Of a stretch of DNA of 64,000 bases, positions 33,568-42,734 are shown piece by piece. Positions within the stretch are counted from its first letter, which is position 1; every line of letters begins with the position of its first letter. The notes under the pieces are model-generated. The model had not been told where the DNA came from. It saw only the letters and a program-made list of their open reading frames with translations, and searched no databases. The position numbers and the translations under genes were made by a program. The stretch covers positions 124,001-188,000 of the forward strand of contig CAVZHY010000004.1 in assembly GCA_963775235.1 (NCBI GenBank). The letters are read 5' to 3'. This DNA comes from JBBDMC01 sp963775235. Lineage in GTDB: Bacteria > Pseudomonadota > Alphaproteobacteria > Rhizobiales > Kaistiaceae.

Positions 33568-34359
33568 TCAAAGCGTGCCTTTGATGACTCCGCCGTCGAC
33601 CGGAATTGCCGTACCGGTGATGTAACTGGCCTGGTTCGACGCGAGGAAGACCACCATCGCCGCAATCTCCTCCGGCTCTGCCATTCGGCCAAGCGGAATG
33701 TGGTCCGTTATCCGTTGCTCCTGCTCGGTCAGGCTGATCGAGGAGGCGTTGGCACGCGACGCCATGATCGCTTCCACCCGGCCCGTCCGAGTTCACCCGG
33801 GACAGACCGTGTTGACAAGAATGTTGTCTGCCCCGACCTCGGCGGCCAAGGTCTTGGCCCAACCAATGTTTGCCAGGCGGAGGCTGTTGGACAGCATCAG
33901 CCCTTCAATGGGTTGTTTCACCGAATATGAAGATATCATGATGATGCGGCCCCATCGGCGACTGCGCATCCCGGGGAGCACCTTGCGGGCGGCCCGCACC
34001 GCCGAAAGGTGTGTGAGCTCAAACGCGCCCTGCCACTTCGAATCCGGCAGATCCTCGAAGCGGCCGGGGGGTGGACCGCCGGCATTGTTGACCAGAATAT
34101 CAATTCGTCCGAAGGACGCATCCACCTCGTCGACGAGACGGTCGATATCCGCTGACCTGCTCACATCGGCCTGAACCGCCAGCGGCTCGCTCATGGCCAC
34201 GTCGGCGATTTGCCGGCGCGCCACGTCGAGCCGCCCTTTGTCCCGCCCGCAGATCGCGACCTTGGCTCCCTCGCGAGCAAGCCCGATCGCGACAGCTTTG
34301 CCAATCCCGTCGCTTCCAGCCGTCACCAGCGCCGTCTTGCTGCCCAGACCTGTATCCAC
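33568..34359 (-). pseudogene. SDR dehydrogenase with a single in-frame stop (TGA at 33793-33795)
   Basis: The frame is that of a complete 263-residue short-chain dehydrogenase: KTALVTAGSDGIGKAVAIG, NNAGG, IIMISSYSVKQPIEGLMLS with the catalytic Ser (the Tyr position reads M/L, atypical), NTVCPG, then TGA, then TRTGRVEAIMASRANA, IPLGRMAEPEEIAAMVVFLA and TGTAIPVDGGV. The stop falls where related SDRs have Arg (CPGR), so CGA to TGA is the simplest cause. No frameshift is needed to continue. GTG 34359 follows GGGAGG with 6-nt spacing. Either a recent nonsense mutation or a base-calling error; without the last 75 residues the dimer interface is lost. Confidence 0.88.
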
Positions 34360-34538
34360 GTGCTGCCTCCCGAAGTCCATTATCGGTTCCGAAGACTACG
34401 CATTGGCCTCAAACTGGGGAAGTGATCGGCGTCGCCGGCAGGATGCCGATGGCAGGCGATGCAAAAGGCGGAAATCCCGGATTTTGCGGACATGTGGCAA
34501 TCGGGTTGTGGGGGCAACCGCCGCGCTGCCCAAGGTGG

Positions 34539-35225
34539 TCAGCTGGTTGGACTGCGCCGGCCAAACGGGCGGCAAGCGGGCGCCGGCGGCAAGAGGGCAC
34601 GTACGTCCGCGAAGGGAAACGTCGGCTCGAATCGGAAGCATTCAGCATAGCGACCCGCCTCGGCGTTGCACTGCATCGCCCGAAAGCGCGTCCACGTCTC
34701 CGACATTTCAACGAATCGCTCCGGTTGCTGCGAGGAGTGGCAGCGAATCGCATCGCGCTTGGTTTCGATGTGGGAGGTGACGTCCACATACATCGTCGGC
34801 TCGAAGGCAACGCCCATCAGCGTGTCGGCGTAGACTACCGGCACCAGGAACCGGGCCGCATCGCGAACCAGGCGGCTGAGTGCACGGTGATCGGGATGGT
34901 AATCGTTGGGCGCATGGGTAATGACAAGATCGGGCTTGAGGCGGGCAAGCTCCGCCTCGATCAGAGCCGCCGCATCACCATCACCGGCAAGCTCTCCGTC
35001 GACCCGGTCGAGGAACGCCGGCGTGACGCCAAGGACCGCTGCCGCATGCTGCGCTTCCCGCCGCCGTGTGCGACGCAACACATCGGGATCAAGATCGCCG
35101 CCCTTGGACCCGTCTGTCGCGATCACCCAGCCGATCTCTGCTCCGGCGGCCTGCGCAGCCGCAAGCGTGCCGAAGAAGAATATTTCAACGTCGTCCGGAT
35201 GGGCGCCAAATCCGATGACGCGCAT
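34539..35225 (-). CDS. PIG-L (LmbE) family deacetylase
   Basis: A 228-residue zinc-dependent N-deacetylase of the LmbE/MshB/PIG-L family. The zinc motif GAHPDDVEIFFFGTL is at the N-terminus, and the partner motif ITHAPNDYHPDHRALSRLV carries the HxxDH histidine. GVAFEPTMYVDVTSHIETK follows. It removes an acetyl or similar group from an N-acyl sugar or amine; the substrate here is unknown. It lies about 180 bases upstream of the broken SDR gene on the same strand and is divergent from the exporter gene. Confidence 0.92.
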   Translation of the reverse strand: MRVIGFGAHPDDVEIFFFGTLAAAQAAGAEIGWVIATDGSKGGDLDPDVLRRTRRREAQHAAAVLGVTPAFLDRVDGELAGDGDAAALIEAELARLKPDLVITHAPNDYHPDHRALSRLVRDAARFLVPVVYADTLMGVAFEPTMYVDVTSHIETKRDAIRCHSSQQPERFVEMSETWTRFRAMQCNAEAGRYAECFRFEPTFPFADVRALLPPAPACRPFGRRSPTS

Positions 35226-35302
35226 CGCTGGTCCCCCTTTGGAGTCAAATTGTCCTGTAAATCTCTAACATCGCGACGAGTGATCGCGTACACCGCCACA
35301 AT

Positions 35303-35316
35303 CGGTCAGCTGACCG
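35303..35316. promoter_or_regulatory. Perfect 14-bp palindrome in divergent promoter
   Basis: CGGTCAGCTGACCG is a perfect palindrome in the 115-base gap between the divergent PIG-L and DMT-transporter starts, 25 bases before the latter. It is a plausible operator for an unidentified dimeric regulator. Confidence 0.5.
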
Positions 35317-35340
35317 GATCGTGCCTCGACAGGTTGATCG

Positions 35341-36231
35341 ATGATCAAAGGCATCGCCCAGGGCTTTCTCGCCTACAGCCTGTTCTCATGGGGTGACGCC
35401 TCGGTCAAGGCTCTTACTGGTGGGCCCTCAGTTTTCGAAATCGGCTTCTTTGTCACGCTGTTCGCATCGGCGATGTTCGTCTCCTTTGGCCGGCCGCGAG
35501 GCGAGCGGTGGCGCGACATCTTCCGCATGAAGCACCCAGGTCTGGTGATGACGCGAACCGTGGCCGGCATCATCGCCGGCGTCTGCAGCGTCATCGCCTT
35601 CACCAGCATTCCGTTCGCCGAGGCGTATGCACTCATATTTCTGTCGCCCGCGATCGTGACCATTCTCTCGATGGTGCTGCTTGGCGAGCAGATCGGCTGG
35701 CGCCGGTGGCTCGCGGTGATCGTCGGGTTCGCCGGAGTGCTCGCTATCGTCCGACCCGGGTTCCGTGAATTGCTGCCCGGCCACTTTGCTGCGTTGACCG
35801 TGTCGCTGTGCGCGGCCACCACAGTACTGGTGCTGCGCCGCATCGGCCGCACCGAGAAGCGTACTACTCTGATCGGTGTCGTGCTGCTGAGCGCGCTCGT
35901 TTTTAACGGCGTGCTGATGCTGCCGGGCTTTCGATGGCCGTCGCCAGAGCAGTTTCTTTTCCTGGCGGCCTCCGGTTTCCTTTCTGCGGGCGGCCACCTC
36001 AACCTGTTGGGAGCCGCGCGCCTCGCCCCAGCCAATCAGGTCGCACCCACGCAATATTGCCAGATGGTCTGGGCTGTCATCGTTGGCTGGCTCGTTTACG
36101 CCGAGATGCCCGATCGCTTCGCCATCACCGGCCTTGTGCTCATCGCCCTGTCGGGCCTCTTCACCATCATGCGCGAGGAGCAGGTGTCGGGTTGGTGGCG
36201 GCGCGTCATCCTGCTGCGCAATCGGCCATGA
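35341..36231 (+). CDS. DMT-superfamily transporter (EamA family)
   Basis: A 296-residue inner-membrane protein with ten hydrophobic helices in two EamA repeats. Typical segments are GFLAYSLFSWGDASVKAL, IAGVCSVIAFTSIPFAEAYA, LIFLSPAIVTILSMVLLGEQ (end of the first repeat, with the GE motif), and the second repeat LNLLGAARLAPANQVAPTQY with VWAVIVGWLVYAEMPD. These proteins export metabolites or amino acids; the substrate cannot be read. It stops 2 bases before the convergent glycosidase gene. Confidence 0.92.
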   Translation: MIKGIAQGFLAYSLFSWGDASVKALTGGPSVFEIGFFVTLFASAMFVSFGRPRGERWRDIFRMKHPGLVMTRTVAGIIAGVCSVIAFTSIPFAEAYALIFLSPAIVTILSMVLLGEQIGWRRWLAVIVGFAGVLAIVRPGFRELLPGHFAALTVSLCAATTVLVLRRIGRTEKRTTLIGVVLLSALVFNGVLMLPGFRWPSPEQFLFLAASGFLSAGGHLNLLGAARLAPANQVAPTQYCQMVWAVIVGWLVYAEMPDRFAITGLVLIALSGLFTIMREEQVSGWWRRVILLRNRP

Positions 36232-36233
36232 CA

Positions 36234-37514
36234 TCACCGTTTCTGGTTGGCGAGAAGTTCGACCACCATCGCGGCCGTCCACGTGAAATGGCGTCCGCCG
36301 AGACCGCTGCCGTCGGTTGGGTCGTAGTACTCGGCAAATCCGCTGGCGCGGATGAGTGCCAGGCTGTCGGCGTCTATGGCGGCGGCCGCCTCGCCGGCAC
36401 CGGATCGTTTCAACCCGTCGGCGAGCATGTAGTTGACGATCAGCCAGCAGGGGCCGCGCCAATAGCGGTGGCTGTCGAAACGCGGGTCGGCCGGGTCGTG
36501 CGAGGCCACGCCGAAGGCAACCTGCTCGCGCCAGCGCGTGATCGTCGCCACCAGCCGCTCGGTGTTGCCAAGTCCTGCAAACAGCGGAAAGACCCCGCCG
36601 ACCGATCGGCTTTGGATAAGCCGATCAGTGATGCGGTCGAAACAGAGGAACTGTCCGGCCGCCTCGCTCCATAGCGCGCTGAAGGCAGCGCGTGCCTTGG
36701 CAGCGCGTGCCCGGGCCGCGGCGGCGAGCTCGGTTTGACCAAGCGCGCCGGCAAGCTCCGCCAGTCCCTCGTCCGAACGCACCAGAATCGCGTTAAAACC
36801 GGGATCGACGACACGGAAAGGAGAGGCGTCGTGCAGGCGTCTGTTGTCCCAGCCAAGCGCGCGGAAATGTTGGACCAGCCAAAGGTAGCGGTCGTATTCG
36901 GCCTGCGTCGGGCGTTCTGCAGCGTTCACATGCTGCGTGTCGCGCCGCCGGTAGGGGGTGACCCCGTCGGTCGGCACGCGCGCCAGCGCCTCGTCCCAGT
37001 CAATCGAGTTGTCGCGGCCCGATTCCCATGGGTGCAGGATCGCCACCAGCCCCGTGCCCTGCGGGTCACGGTCGGAGTACAGCCAGCGATGCCATGCGTC
37101 GGCCTTGGGGAGCAGCGCCAGCGCCTGCTCGCGCGCCAGCGCCTTGTCGCCCGCCTCTGCGTAGAGCCGGTTGAGCACGAAGCCGAGCACCGGCGGCTGG
37201 GTGATGCCGGACGTTGGCGTTGGCCGCCCGGTAGCCCACACCTCCGGCCCGGGGAAATAGCCCTCATCCTCTCCATGGAAGACGATGTGCGGCACCATGC
37301 CGTCCGGCCATTGATGGGCGAGCAAAGTCGCAAGTTCCGTCCAGGCGCGCTGTTCGCTGAAGTGGCGCAGTCCCAGCGCGGTCAGGCAGGAGTCCCAGTT
37401 CCATTGGAACGGGTAGAGCCCTTTGGTCGGGACCGTGTAGGCTCCGCGGTCGTTGTCGCGGAGAATCGCCCCCGCGTTGTCGAAGAGATTCTTGTCCTGC
37501 GGTCTGATCGTCAT
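36234..37514 (-). CDS. GH63/MGH-like glycoside hydrolase, (alpha/alpha)6 barrel
   Basis: A 426-residue cytoplasmic glycosidase without signal peptide, resembling GH63 and mannosyl/glucosylglycerate hydrolases. Markers are YPFQWNWDSCLTALGLRHF, WPDGMVPHIVFH, ILHPWESGRDNSIDWDEAL (catalytic acid region), GGVFPLFAGLG, YWRGPCWLIVNYMLADGL and a final GSGLGGRHFTWTAAM. It should cleave an alpha-glycoside after uptake. It is the last gene of an ABC transporter operon and overlaps the ATPase stop (ATGA), so it acts on the imported ligand. Confidence 0.88.
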   Translation of the reverse strand: MTIRPQDKNLFDNAGAILRDNDRGAYTVPTKGLYPFQWNWDSCLTALGLRHFSEQRAWTELATLLAHQWPDGMVPHIVFHGEDEGYFPGPEVWATGRPTPTSGITQPPVLGFVLNRLYAEAGDKALAREQALALLPKADAWHRWLYSDRDPQGTGLVAILHPWESGRDNSIDWDEALARVPTDGVTPYRRRDTQHVNAAERPTQAEYDRYLWLVQHFRALGWDNRRLHDASPFRVVDPGFNAILVRSDEGLAELAGALGQTELAAAARARAAKARAAFSALWSEAAGQFLCFDRITDRLIQSRSVGGVFPLFAGLGNTERLVATITRWREQVAFGVASHDPADPRFDSHRYWRGPCWLIVNYMLADGLKRSGAGEAAAAIDADSLALIRASGFAEYYDPTDGSGLGGRHFTWTAAMVVELLANQKR

Positions 37515-38578
37515 GCGTGTTCTGGCTCGGGCAGGGTCCAGGCAAGGGCGTAGCCGGTCTCCGCATCGAACCAGCGAATCCGTTCCGGCCGCGGCTTGAG
37601 CTTCAGGGTGTCGCCGGGCTTGACGGCAAGGTCGCTGTCGAGAACAGCGCGGAAGATGGCATCGGCGACCTTCATCGTCACAAGCTGATGCGCACCGAGC
37701 GGCTCGACGACGCGAACCGCGCCGGTCAGCCCGTCTTCGCTTATGCTCAAGTCCTCCGGACGGATGCCGAAGACGAACTCGCCGCGTTCACTCGCCGGGC
37801 CGGTGACGTCGATGTCGGCGACCCGCCACTTGCCGTCGTGCCGATGCGCGGGGAGGAAGTTCATCGGAGGACTGCCGATGAATTCGCCGACGAACCGGGT
37901 CGCCGGATGCCGGTAGACATCAATCGGCGGCGCCGCCTGGACAATGCGACCCTTGTGCATGATCGCAATGCGATCACCGAGGCTCATCGCCTCGACCTGG
38001 TCGTGGGTGACGTAGATCGTGGTCGTGCGGCTCTGGTGCACAACGCCCTTCAGTTCGGCCCGCATCTCCATGCGCAGAAGCGCGTCGAGGTTGGACAGCG
38101 GCTCGTCCATCAACAGCACCTCCGGCTCCATGGCGAGCGCTCGTGCCACGGCGACACGCTGGCGTTGCCCGCCGGAGAGCTGGCCGGAATATCGGGCAAG
38201 CAGCTGTTCGATGTGCAGGAGCTCGGCCGAGCGCTTGACCTTGGTGTCGATCTCCGCTTCCGGCAAACGTTTCATCCTGAGCCCGAAGGCGATGTTCTCG
38301 AAGACCGTGAGGTGCGGGAAGACGGCATAGTTCTGGAACACCATGGCGATACCGCGCGATCGCGGCGGCAGTTCGTTCACCCGCTTGCCGCCGATGCGTA
38401 TCTCGCCTCGGGTGGGCGTATCGAGCCCGGCGATCAACCGCAAGAGCGTGGTCTTGCCACAACCCGAGGCGCCGAGCAGCACGAGGAACTCACGGTCGGC
38501 AACAGCGAGGTCGATGTCGACGAGTGCATCGAAGCTGCCGAAGCGCTTGGCGACGTCCCTGATCTCGATTGCGGCCAT
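37511..38578 (-). CDS. Carbohydrate ABC transporter ATPase (MalK/UgpC type)
   Basis: A 355-residue ATPase. Walker A is GASGCGKTTLLRLIAG, the Q-loop VFQNYAVFPHLTV, the signature LSGGQRQRVAVARALAM, Walker B VLLMDEPLSNLDALL and the H-loop YVTHDQVEAMS. A C-terminal OB-type domain includes FGIRPEDLSI. It energises the two permeases encoded just upstream. It shares the MalK architecture with the ATPase at 5580-6662 but is a separate, divergent copy. Confidence 0.96.
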   Translation of the reverse strand: MAAIEIRDVAKRFGSFDALVDIDLAVADREFLVLLGASGCGKTTLLRLIAGLDTPTRGEIRIGGKRVNELPPRSRGIAMVFQNYAVFPHLTVFENIAFGLRMKRLPEAEIDTKVKRSAELLHIEQLLARYSGQLSGGQRQRVAVARALAMEPEVLLMDEPLSNLDALLRMEMRAELKGVVHQSRTTTIYVTHDQVEAMSLGDRIAIMHKGRIVQAAPPIDVYRHPATRFVGEFIGSPPMNFLPAHRHDGKWRVADIDVTGPASERGEFVFGIRPEDLSISEDGLTGAVRVVEPLGAHQLVTMKVADAIFRAVLDSDLAVKPGDTLKLKPRPERIRWFDAETGYALAWTLPEPEHA

Positions 38579-38591
38579 CCTGTGCTCCTCC

Positions 38592-39437
38592 TCAGCGGTT
38601 GGCGATGCCCCATAGGGAGAAGAGGTATTTCCTCACCACGAACAGGAAGATCAGCGCCGGCAGCACCAGCACCGCGCCGCCGGCGAAACGCAGCGGCAGG
38701 GGCGAATAGTCGAGGCTCTGGAGCAGGAAGGCCGTCAGCGTCCGGTTCTGTATGGTCAGCACCGCCGCGGCGAATACTTCGTTCCACGAGGTGACGAAGG
38801 CGAACACGCCGGAAGCGGCAATGCCCGGCAGCGCCAGCGGCAGCACCACCTTGCGGAAGGCCTGGAAGCGCGTGCATCCGAGCGTGAACGCAGCTTCCTC
38901 AAGTTCGAACGGGATCGACAGAAACAGCGAGTAGGTGATCAGGATGGCGAACGGCAGCGCCAGCGTCGTGTGGACGATGGCGAGCCCGATCTGGGTGTCG
39001 TCGAGCCCGGTGTGGATAAAGAACACGGCCAGCGGCAGCGCGAGCAGCGGCAGCGGGAAGGCGCGCGTCATCAGCACCAGGATGCGGAAGCTGTTGGCGC
39101 CACGGAAGCGGAAGCGGGAGAGCGCGTAGCCAGCCGGCGCGCCGAGACCGACCGCGAACACCATGGTCAGCACCGCGACAGCGACCGAATTGAACAGCGC
39201 CCACGGAACGCCCCTGAAGTTGATGAAGAAGCGGATGCTGCCGAAGTCGAACTCGGGGAAGAAAACCTTGGGGAATCCATTGACCGCACTCGGGCTCGAC
39301 AGGGTGTTGACCAGGATAAGGTAGATCGGCAGCAGCACCCATATCATCAGCAACAACGCGGCAGCGCCGAGCAGCCAGCGGACGGCGGAACGCGGTCTGA
39401 CCACGGCTGTCGGCAGGGCGGTTGATGCGGCAGTCAC
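38592..39437 (-). CDS. Sugar ABC transporter permease, MalG type
   Basis: A 281-residue permease of normal size with six helices. WLLGAAALLLMIWVLLPIYL is the first helix, GAPAGYALSRFRF lies in the core, and the EAA loop is FELEEAAFTLGCTRFQAFRK. The GTG start at 39437 overlaps the upstream permease stop (GTGA), the usual arrangement here, whereas longer in-frame forms run into the MalF-type gene. The stop lies 13 bases before the ATPase start. Confidence 0.93.
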   Translation of the reverse strand: MTAASTALPTAVVRPRSAVRWLLGAAALLLMIWVLLPIYLILVNTLSSPSAVNGFPKVFFPEFDFGSIRFFINFRGVPWALFNSVAVAVLTMVFAVGLGAPAGYALSRFRFRGANSFRILVLMTRAFPLPLLALPLAVFFIHTGLDDTQIGLAIVHTTLALPFAILITYSLFLSIPFELEEAAFTLGCTRFQAFRKVVLPLALPGIAASGVFAFVTSWNEVFAAAVLTIQNRTLTAFLLQSLDYSPLPLRFAGGAVLVLPALIFLFVVRKYLFSLWGIANR

Positions 39438-40282
39438 GCGCGCACCTCCTCGCGCTGGCGCAACGCCCACAGGTAGAAGATCGTGATCGACACGGAAATG
39501 GCGAGGATCAGGAGCGCATAGGCGGAGGCGACCTTGGGATCCTGGAGCGTGAACTGCCACTGATAGGTCTCGCCGACCAGAACGGGGAACTGGGTGCCGG
39601 CGAGGGCGGCCACCACCGCGAACACCTCGAAGGCGAGGATCGTCCTGAGGATCAGGGCCGTCTGGATGCTCGGCTTTAGCAGCGGCAGCGTCACCTTAAT
39701 GAGCCGGCGCCAGGGTCCTGCCCCATACACAGCCGCCGCCTCGTAGAATTCCTTCGGTATCAGTCCCATCCCGGCGACCAAAACCACCAGCACGATGGCC
39801 GTCGACCGCCACAGTTCGGCCAGCACCACCGCGAACAGGATGAAACCGTAGTTCTGGTAGCTCAGCCAGTTGACCGGCTGACGGATCAGGCCGAAAGCCT
39901 GCAGCGCGCTGTTGAGGAATCCGCTCTGTTGCAGGATGGCGAGCCATACCAGGCCGGCGGCGAGATCGGAAATCCCCAGCGGGATGGTCAGCACGTAGAG
40001 CACCAGATCGCGGCCGCGGACGATCTGCATCACCAGCGTTGCCATGGTAAGCGCGAGCACCAACTGCAGCGGCACGATGATGGCGGCGAGCAACAGCGTG
40101 TTCTTCAGCGCCAGCGGAAATTTCCAGTGGGTGACCATCGTGTGGAAGTTGCCGAGCGACGGGGCGCCGCCGACCGTGAAGGCCTCCACCGTCACCTGTA
40201 TCAATGGCCAAACAAAGAAGACCAACAGGAACAAGGTGGATGGCAGCAACAACAGGTAGGGCAGCGCCCGGCTCTCGCGCAT
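39434..40282 (-). CDS. Sugar ABC transporter permease, MalF type
   Basis: A 282-residue permease. LPYLLLLPSTLFLLVFFVWP forms the first helix, IVPLQLVLALTMATLVMQI and VLYVLTIPLGISDLAAGLVW follow, and the EAA loop is KEFYEAAAVYGAGPWRRLIK. It lies immediately after the binding-protein gene, from which it is separated by a 60-base spacer with a strong stem-loop. Confidence 0.94.
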   Translation of the reverse strand: MRESRALPYLLLLPSTLFLLVFFVWPLIQVTVEAFTVGGAPSLGNFHTMVTHWKFPLALKNTLLLAAIIVPLQLVLALTMATLVMQIVRGRDLVLYVLTIPLGISDLAAGLVWLAILQQSGFLNSALQAFGLIRQPVNWLSYQNYGFILFAVVLAELWRSTAIVLVVLVAGMGLIPKEFYEAAAVYGAGPWRRLIKVTLPLLKPSIQTALILRTILAFEVFAVVAALAGTQFPVLVGETYQWQFTLQDPKVASAYALLILAISVSITIFYLWALRQREEVRA

Positions 40283-40296
40283 TGCCGTTCTCCAGC

Positions 40297-40336
40297 GATC
40301 GGCCCTTCCCGGCTATCGCAGCCGGGAAGGGCGATC
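40297..40336 (-). promoter_or_regulatory. Strong intercistronic stem-loop after the binding-protein gene
   Basis: GCCCTTCCCGGCT (40302-40314) pairs perfectly with AGCCGGGAAGGGC (40320-40332) over 13 bp around a 5-base loop. The stem extends by GATC on each side across a one-base bulge. It begins 8 bases after the binding-protein stop (40344) and lacks a U-run, so partial termination or message protection is likely. Confidence 0.8.
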
Positions 40337-40343
40337 CGCCAGA

Positions 40344-41633
40344 CTAATCAACGGGGCAGGCGCCAGTGGAGGGCTTATCTGGCGCCCAGCAGGGGGCCTT
40401 TGCCTGCTCCATAATCGCCTTCAACTGCGCGGCCTCGTCGTCGAGCACCTTGCCGATGTCCTCGTTGTTGAGGACTATGCGCTGAAGGGTGTCGATGTAC
40501 ACCTGGTTGAACTTGCCGCCGAGGTCGCCGAGCCCGACGGGCAGGAGACCGGGGTTGGCGTCGGACGATCCCGATTGCGCCGCCACCGCCGCCCCTTCGG
40601 CAGTTACGGCCGGCGGCATGTCGGCCGGCAGCGGCGCGTCGACGACGGGGAAGAATCCGTTCGCCTTGAGCATGGCGATCTGGGTCGGCGGCTGCATCAT
40701 GTAGGTGAGCAGCTTCTTGGCGCCGTCCATGTCGGGCGCAGTCTTGGGGATTGCGAGACCGGCGACCACCGGCATGAAGCCGCGTCCGGTCGGGCCGGCC
40801 GGCACCGGGAAGGCGACGAAATCGTCCGGCTTCTGGTTGATGGCGTCGGCGAGCCGGGCGGTATGGTCCCACGCCACCCACACCTCGCCGCTCAGCAACT
40901 GCTCCTGCATGAACCCGTAGTTGGTCGAGGCCGGGTTGGTGACCGCCCACAGTTCCTTCATCTTGCCCCACATCGCGGCAGCCTCCGGCGAGCGGAACTT
41001 GGTGACCATCGAATCGGTGAAGGACGGGTAGAGGTAGCCCTGCACGAAACGGTGGATGAGCCCCTTGGGCCCGAGCGGCAGGCCAAATTTCGGCCCTCCG
41101 GTCTTGTCGGCAAGATTTTTCGCCCACGCGATCAGTTGGTCGTAAGTGAGCGCATTGATGTCGGCACCCTCGGGTAGATACGGGAGTGCCTTCTTGTTGG
41201 CGGCCATGATGTAGGTCGCCTGCATCCACGGAATATATTTCTGCTCGTTGGTGCCGAGCTTGCCGAGAGCGAGATAGGTTTGATTGACGCCGACGCCCGA
41301 CAGCGACTGGACGATGCCTGAGAGGTCGATCAGATCATCAGGGAAGCTCGAGAAGTCGCCGTGCAATCCCCCGATCAGATCGATGGTACCCTTGCCGGCC
41401 TTCTGCTCGGCGTTGATGCGCGTCATATACGGTGCCGGATCCTGCGGCTGGAAATCGACATCGCCGCTGAAGCCCGATAGCACGGTGTCCCGGATCGCCT
41501 GCTGCTCGTTGACCGGCGTTCCCTGATTCGACCAGAACAGAATCGGGGCAGCGAGCGCAGACGACGTTGCCCCGGCCCCGGCGACAAGCATGGCGGCCGC
41601 CATCGCTTGGATCAGTCTTCCAATTTTTTTCAT
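40344..41633 (-). CDS. Sugar ABC transporter periplasmic binding protein
   Basis: A 429-residue extracellular solute-binding protein. The signal peptide KKIGRLIQAMAAAMLVAGAG...SALAA covers about 32 residues. The mature protein starts PILFWSNQGTPVNEQQAIRD, with further blocks GKGTIDLIGGLHGDFSSFP, PWMQATYIMAANKKALPYLP, VWVAWDHTARLADAI and KKLLTYMMQPPTQIAMLKANG. The C-terminus APCWAPDKPSTGACPVD has two cysteines that may form a disulphide. ATG 41633 follows TGGAGGAAACG. It is the most upstream transport gene after the LacI-type regulator. Confidence 0.93.
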   Translation of the reverse strand: MKKIGRLIQAMAAAMLVAGAGATSSALAAPILFWSNQGTPVNEQQAIRDTVLSGFSGDVDFQPQDPAPYMTRINAEQKAGKGTIDLIGGLHGDFSSFPDDLIDLSGIVQSLSGVGVNQTYLALGKLGTNEQKYIPWMQATYIMAANKKALPYLPEGADINALTYDQLIAWAKNLADKTGGPKFGLPLGPKGLIHRFVQGYLYPSFTDSMVTKFRSPEAAAMWGKMKELWAVTNPASTNYGFMQEQLLSGEVWVAWDHTARLADAINQKPDDFVAFPVPAGPTGRGFMPVVAGLAIPKTAPDMDGAKKLLTYMMQPPTQIAMLKANGFFPVVDAPLPADMPPAVTAEGAAVAAQSGSSDANPGLLPVGLGDLGGKFNQVYIDTLQRIVLNNEDIGKVLDDEAAQLKAIMEQAKAPCWAPDKPSTGACPVD

Positions 41634-41679
41634 CGTTTCCTCCATTGTTGCTCTTCTGTTGACTACTATTGGAATCGCC

Positions 41680-42726
41680 TCAAGGCACCGGGCCGTGGCT
41701 GCCCCGCATTACGAATTCCGGCATCATCAGGCGTGGCGACACCATGGCTTCCGGATTGTCGAGGAGTTCGGTGATCATGCTTGCCATAACGGCTGCACTT
41801 TCCCGTGCGTTCTGGTCGAAGGTGGTCAGCGGCGGGCTGGCGTAAGCGGCGACCGGCACGTTATCGAACCCGATGACCGAAAGCCTGTCCGGCACCGCAA
41901 TTGAACGGTTTCGGCACATCTCCAGCACCGCAAGTGCTTGAGCGTCAGTGATGCCGAGGATTGCGGTCGGCGCATTCTCTTGCGCCAGCAGCCGGTCAGC
42001 CGCGACCAACGCGGCCTCATGGTCGAACATCGGCACTTTGAAGACTGCCGCCGGCGGCAACGTAAGGCCGGCCTCGCCCAGCGCCTGTTCGAGACCGCGC
42101 CGGCGCAGGTGCGCGAAAGTGAACGGCTCGGCGATCGTGATGAGTCCAAAGCGGCGGTGACCGAGTGAGAGGAGCAAGCGGGCCGCTTCTGCAAAGGCGG
42201 CCTCGCCGTCAGTGTCGAACCACGCAAACGGGCCGCTGTCCGTGAGCAGGCGTCCGTGGGTCACAAACGGGAAGCCGCGCTCGATGAGGAAGTGGGTGCG
42301 TGCATCGTCGAACTCGAGCCGATTGAGAATGATCGCGTCCGCTCGGTCACCATCGACGATGTGCCTGAGCACGTCGAGTTCGCTCTCCGTGCCGGTCGCC
42401 GGCGCCAGAAAGAGATCGCGCCCTTGCAGGGCGAAGCCCTCGCTCAGTCCGACGACGAACTGGCCGAGAAAAGCGTCGATGAGGTGACCGCCCCGGACGG
42501 GGAGCACCATGCCGATGAAATCGGTACGGCCCGAGACCAGCATGCGGCCGATGCGACTGGGTACATAGCCCCGTTTGCGCGCGATCAATTCCACCCGCGC
42601 CCTGGTTTCGGCGCTGACATCACCGTACCCGGCAAGCGCGCGCGAGACGGTCGTGATCGACACACCGAGCTCGGAAGCGAGCTGCTTCAGTCCGGTCTGT
42701 CGACGGGACGGTGAGACTGGCTTCAT
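41680..42726 (-). CDS. LacI-family transcriptional regulator
   Basis: A 348-residue repressor. The headpiece (about 10-65) reads GLKQLASELGVSITTVSRAL, then ARVELIARKRGYVPSRIGRM, including the hinge helix. The effector domain has the periplasmic-binding fold with MVLPVRGGHLIDAFLGQFV, ADAIILNRLE, LGHRRFGLITIAEPFTFA, AILGITDAQALAVLEM and LSVIGFDNVPVAAYASPPLT. ATG 42726 was preferred to one 12 bases upstream. A perfect palindrome 9 bases before the start suggests autoregulation, and the regulator presumably controls the transport/glycosidase genes that follow. Confidence 0.95.
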   Translation of the reverse strand: MKPVSPSRRQTGLKQLASELGVSITTVSRALAGYGDVSAETRARVELIARKRGYVPSRIGRMLVSGRTDFIGMVLPVRGGHLIDAFLGQFVVGLSEGFALQGRDLFLAPATGTESELDVLRHIVDGDRADAIILNRLEFDDARTHFLIERGFPFVTHGRLLTDSGPFAWFDTDGEAAFAEAARLLLSLGHRRFGLITIAEPFTFAHLRRRGLEQALGEAGLTLPPAAVFKVPMFDHEAALVAADRLLAQENAPTAILGITDAQALAVLEMCRNRSIAVPDRLSVIGFDNVPVAAYASPPLTTFDQNARESAAVMASMITELLDNPEAMVSPRLMMPEFVMRGSHGPVP

Positions 42727-42734
42727 GGCGCGGC

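Noticed and set aside
33793..33795. Selenocysteine insertion at the in-frame TGA of the SDR gene
   Set aside because: The position is Arg in related SDRs, SDRs are not selenoproteins, and no SECIS-like hairpin is evident after the codon.
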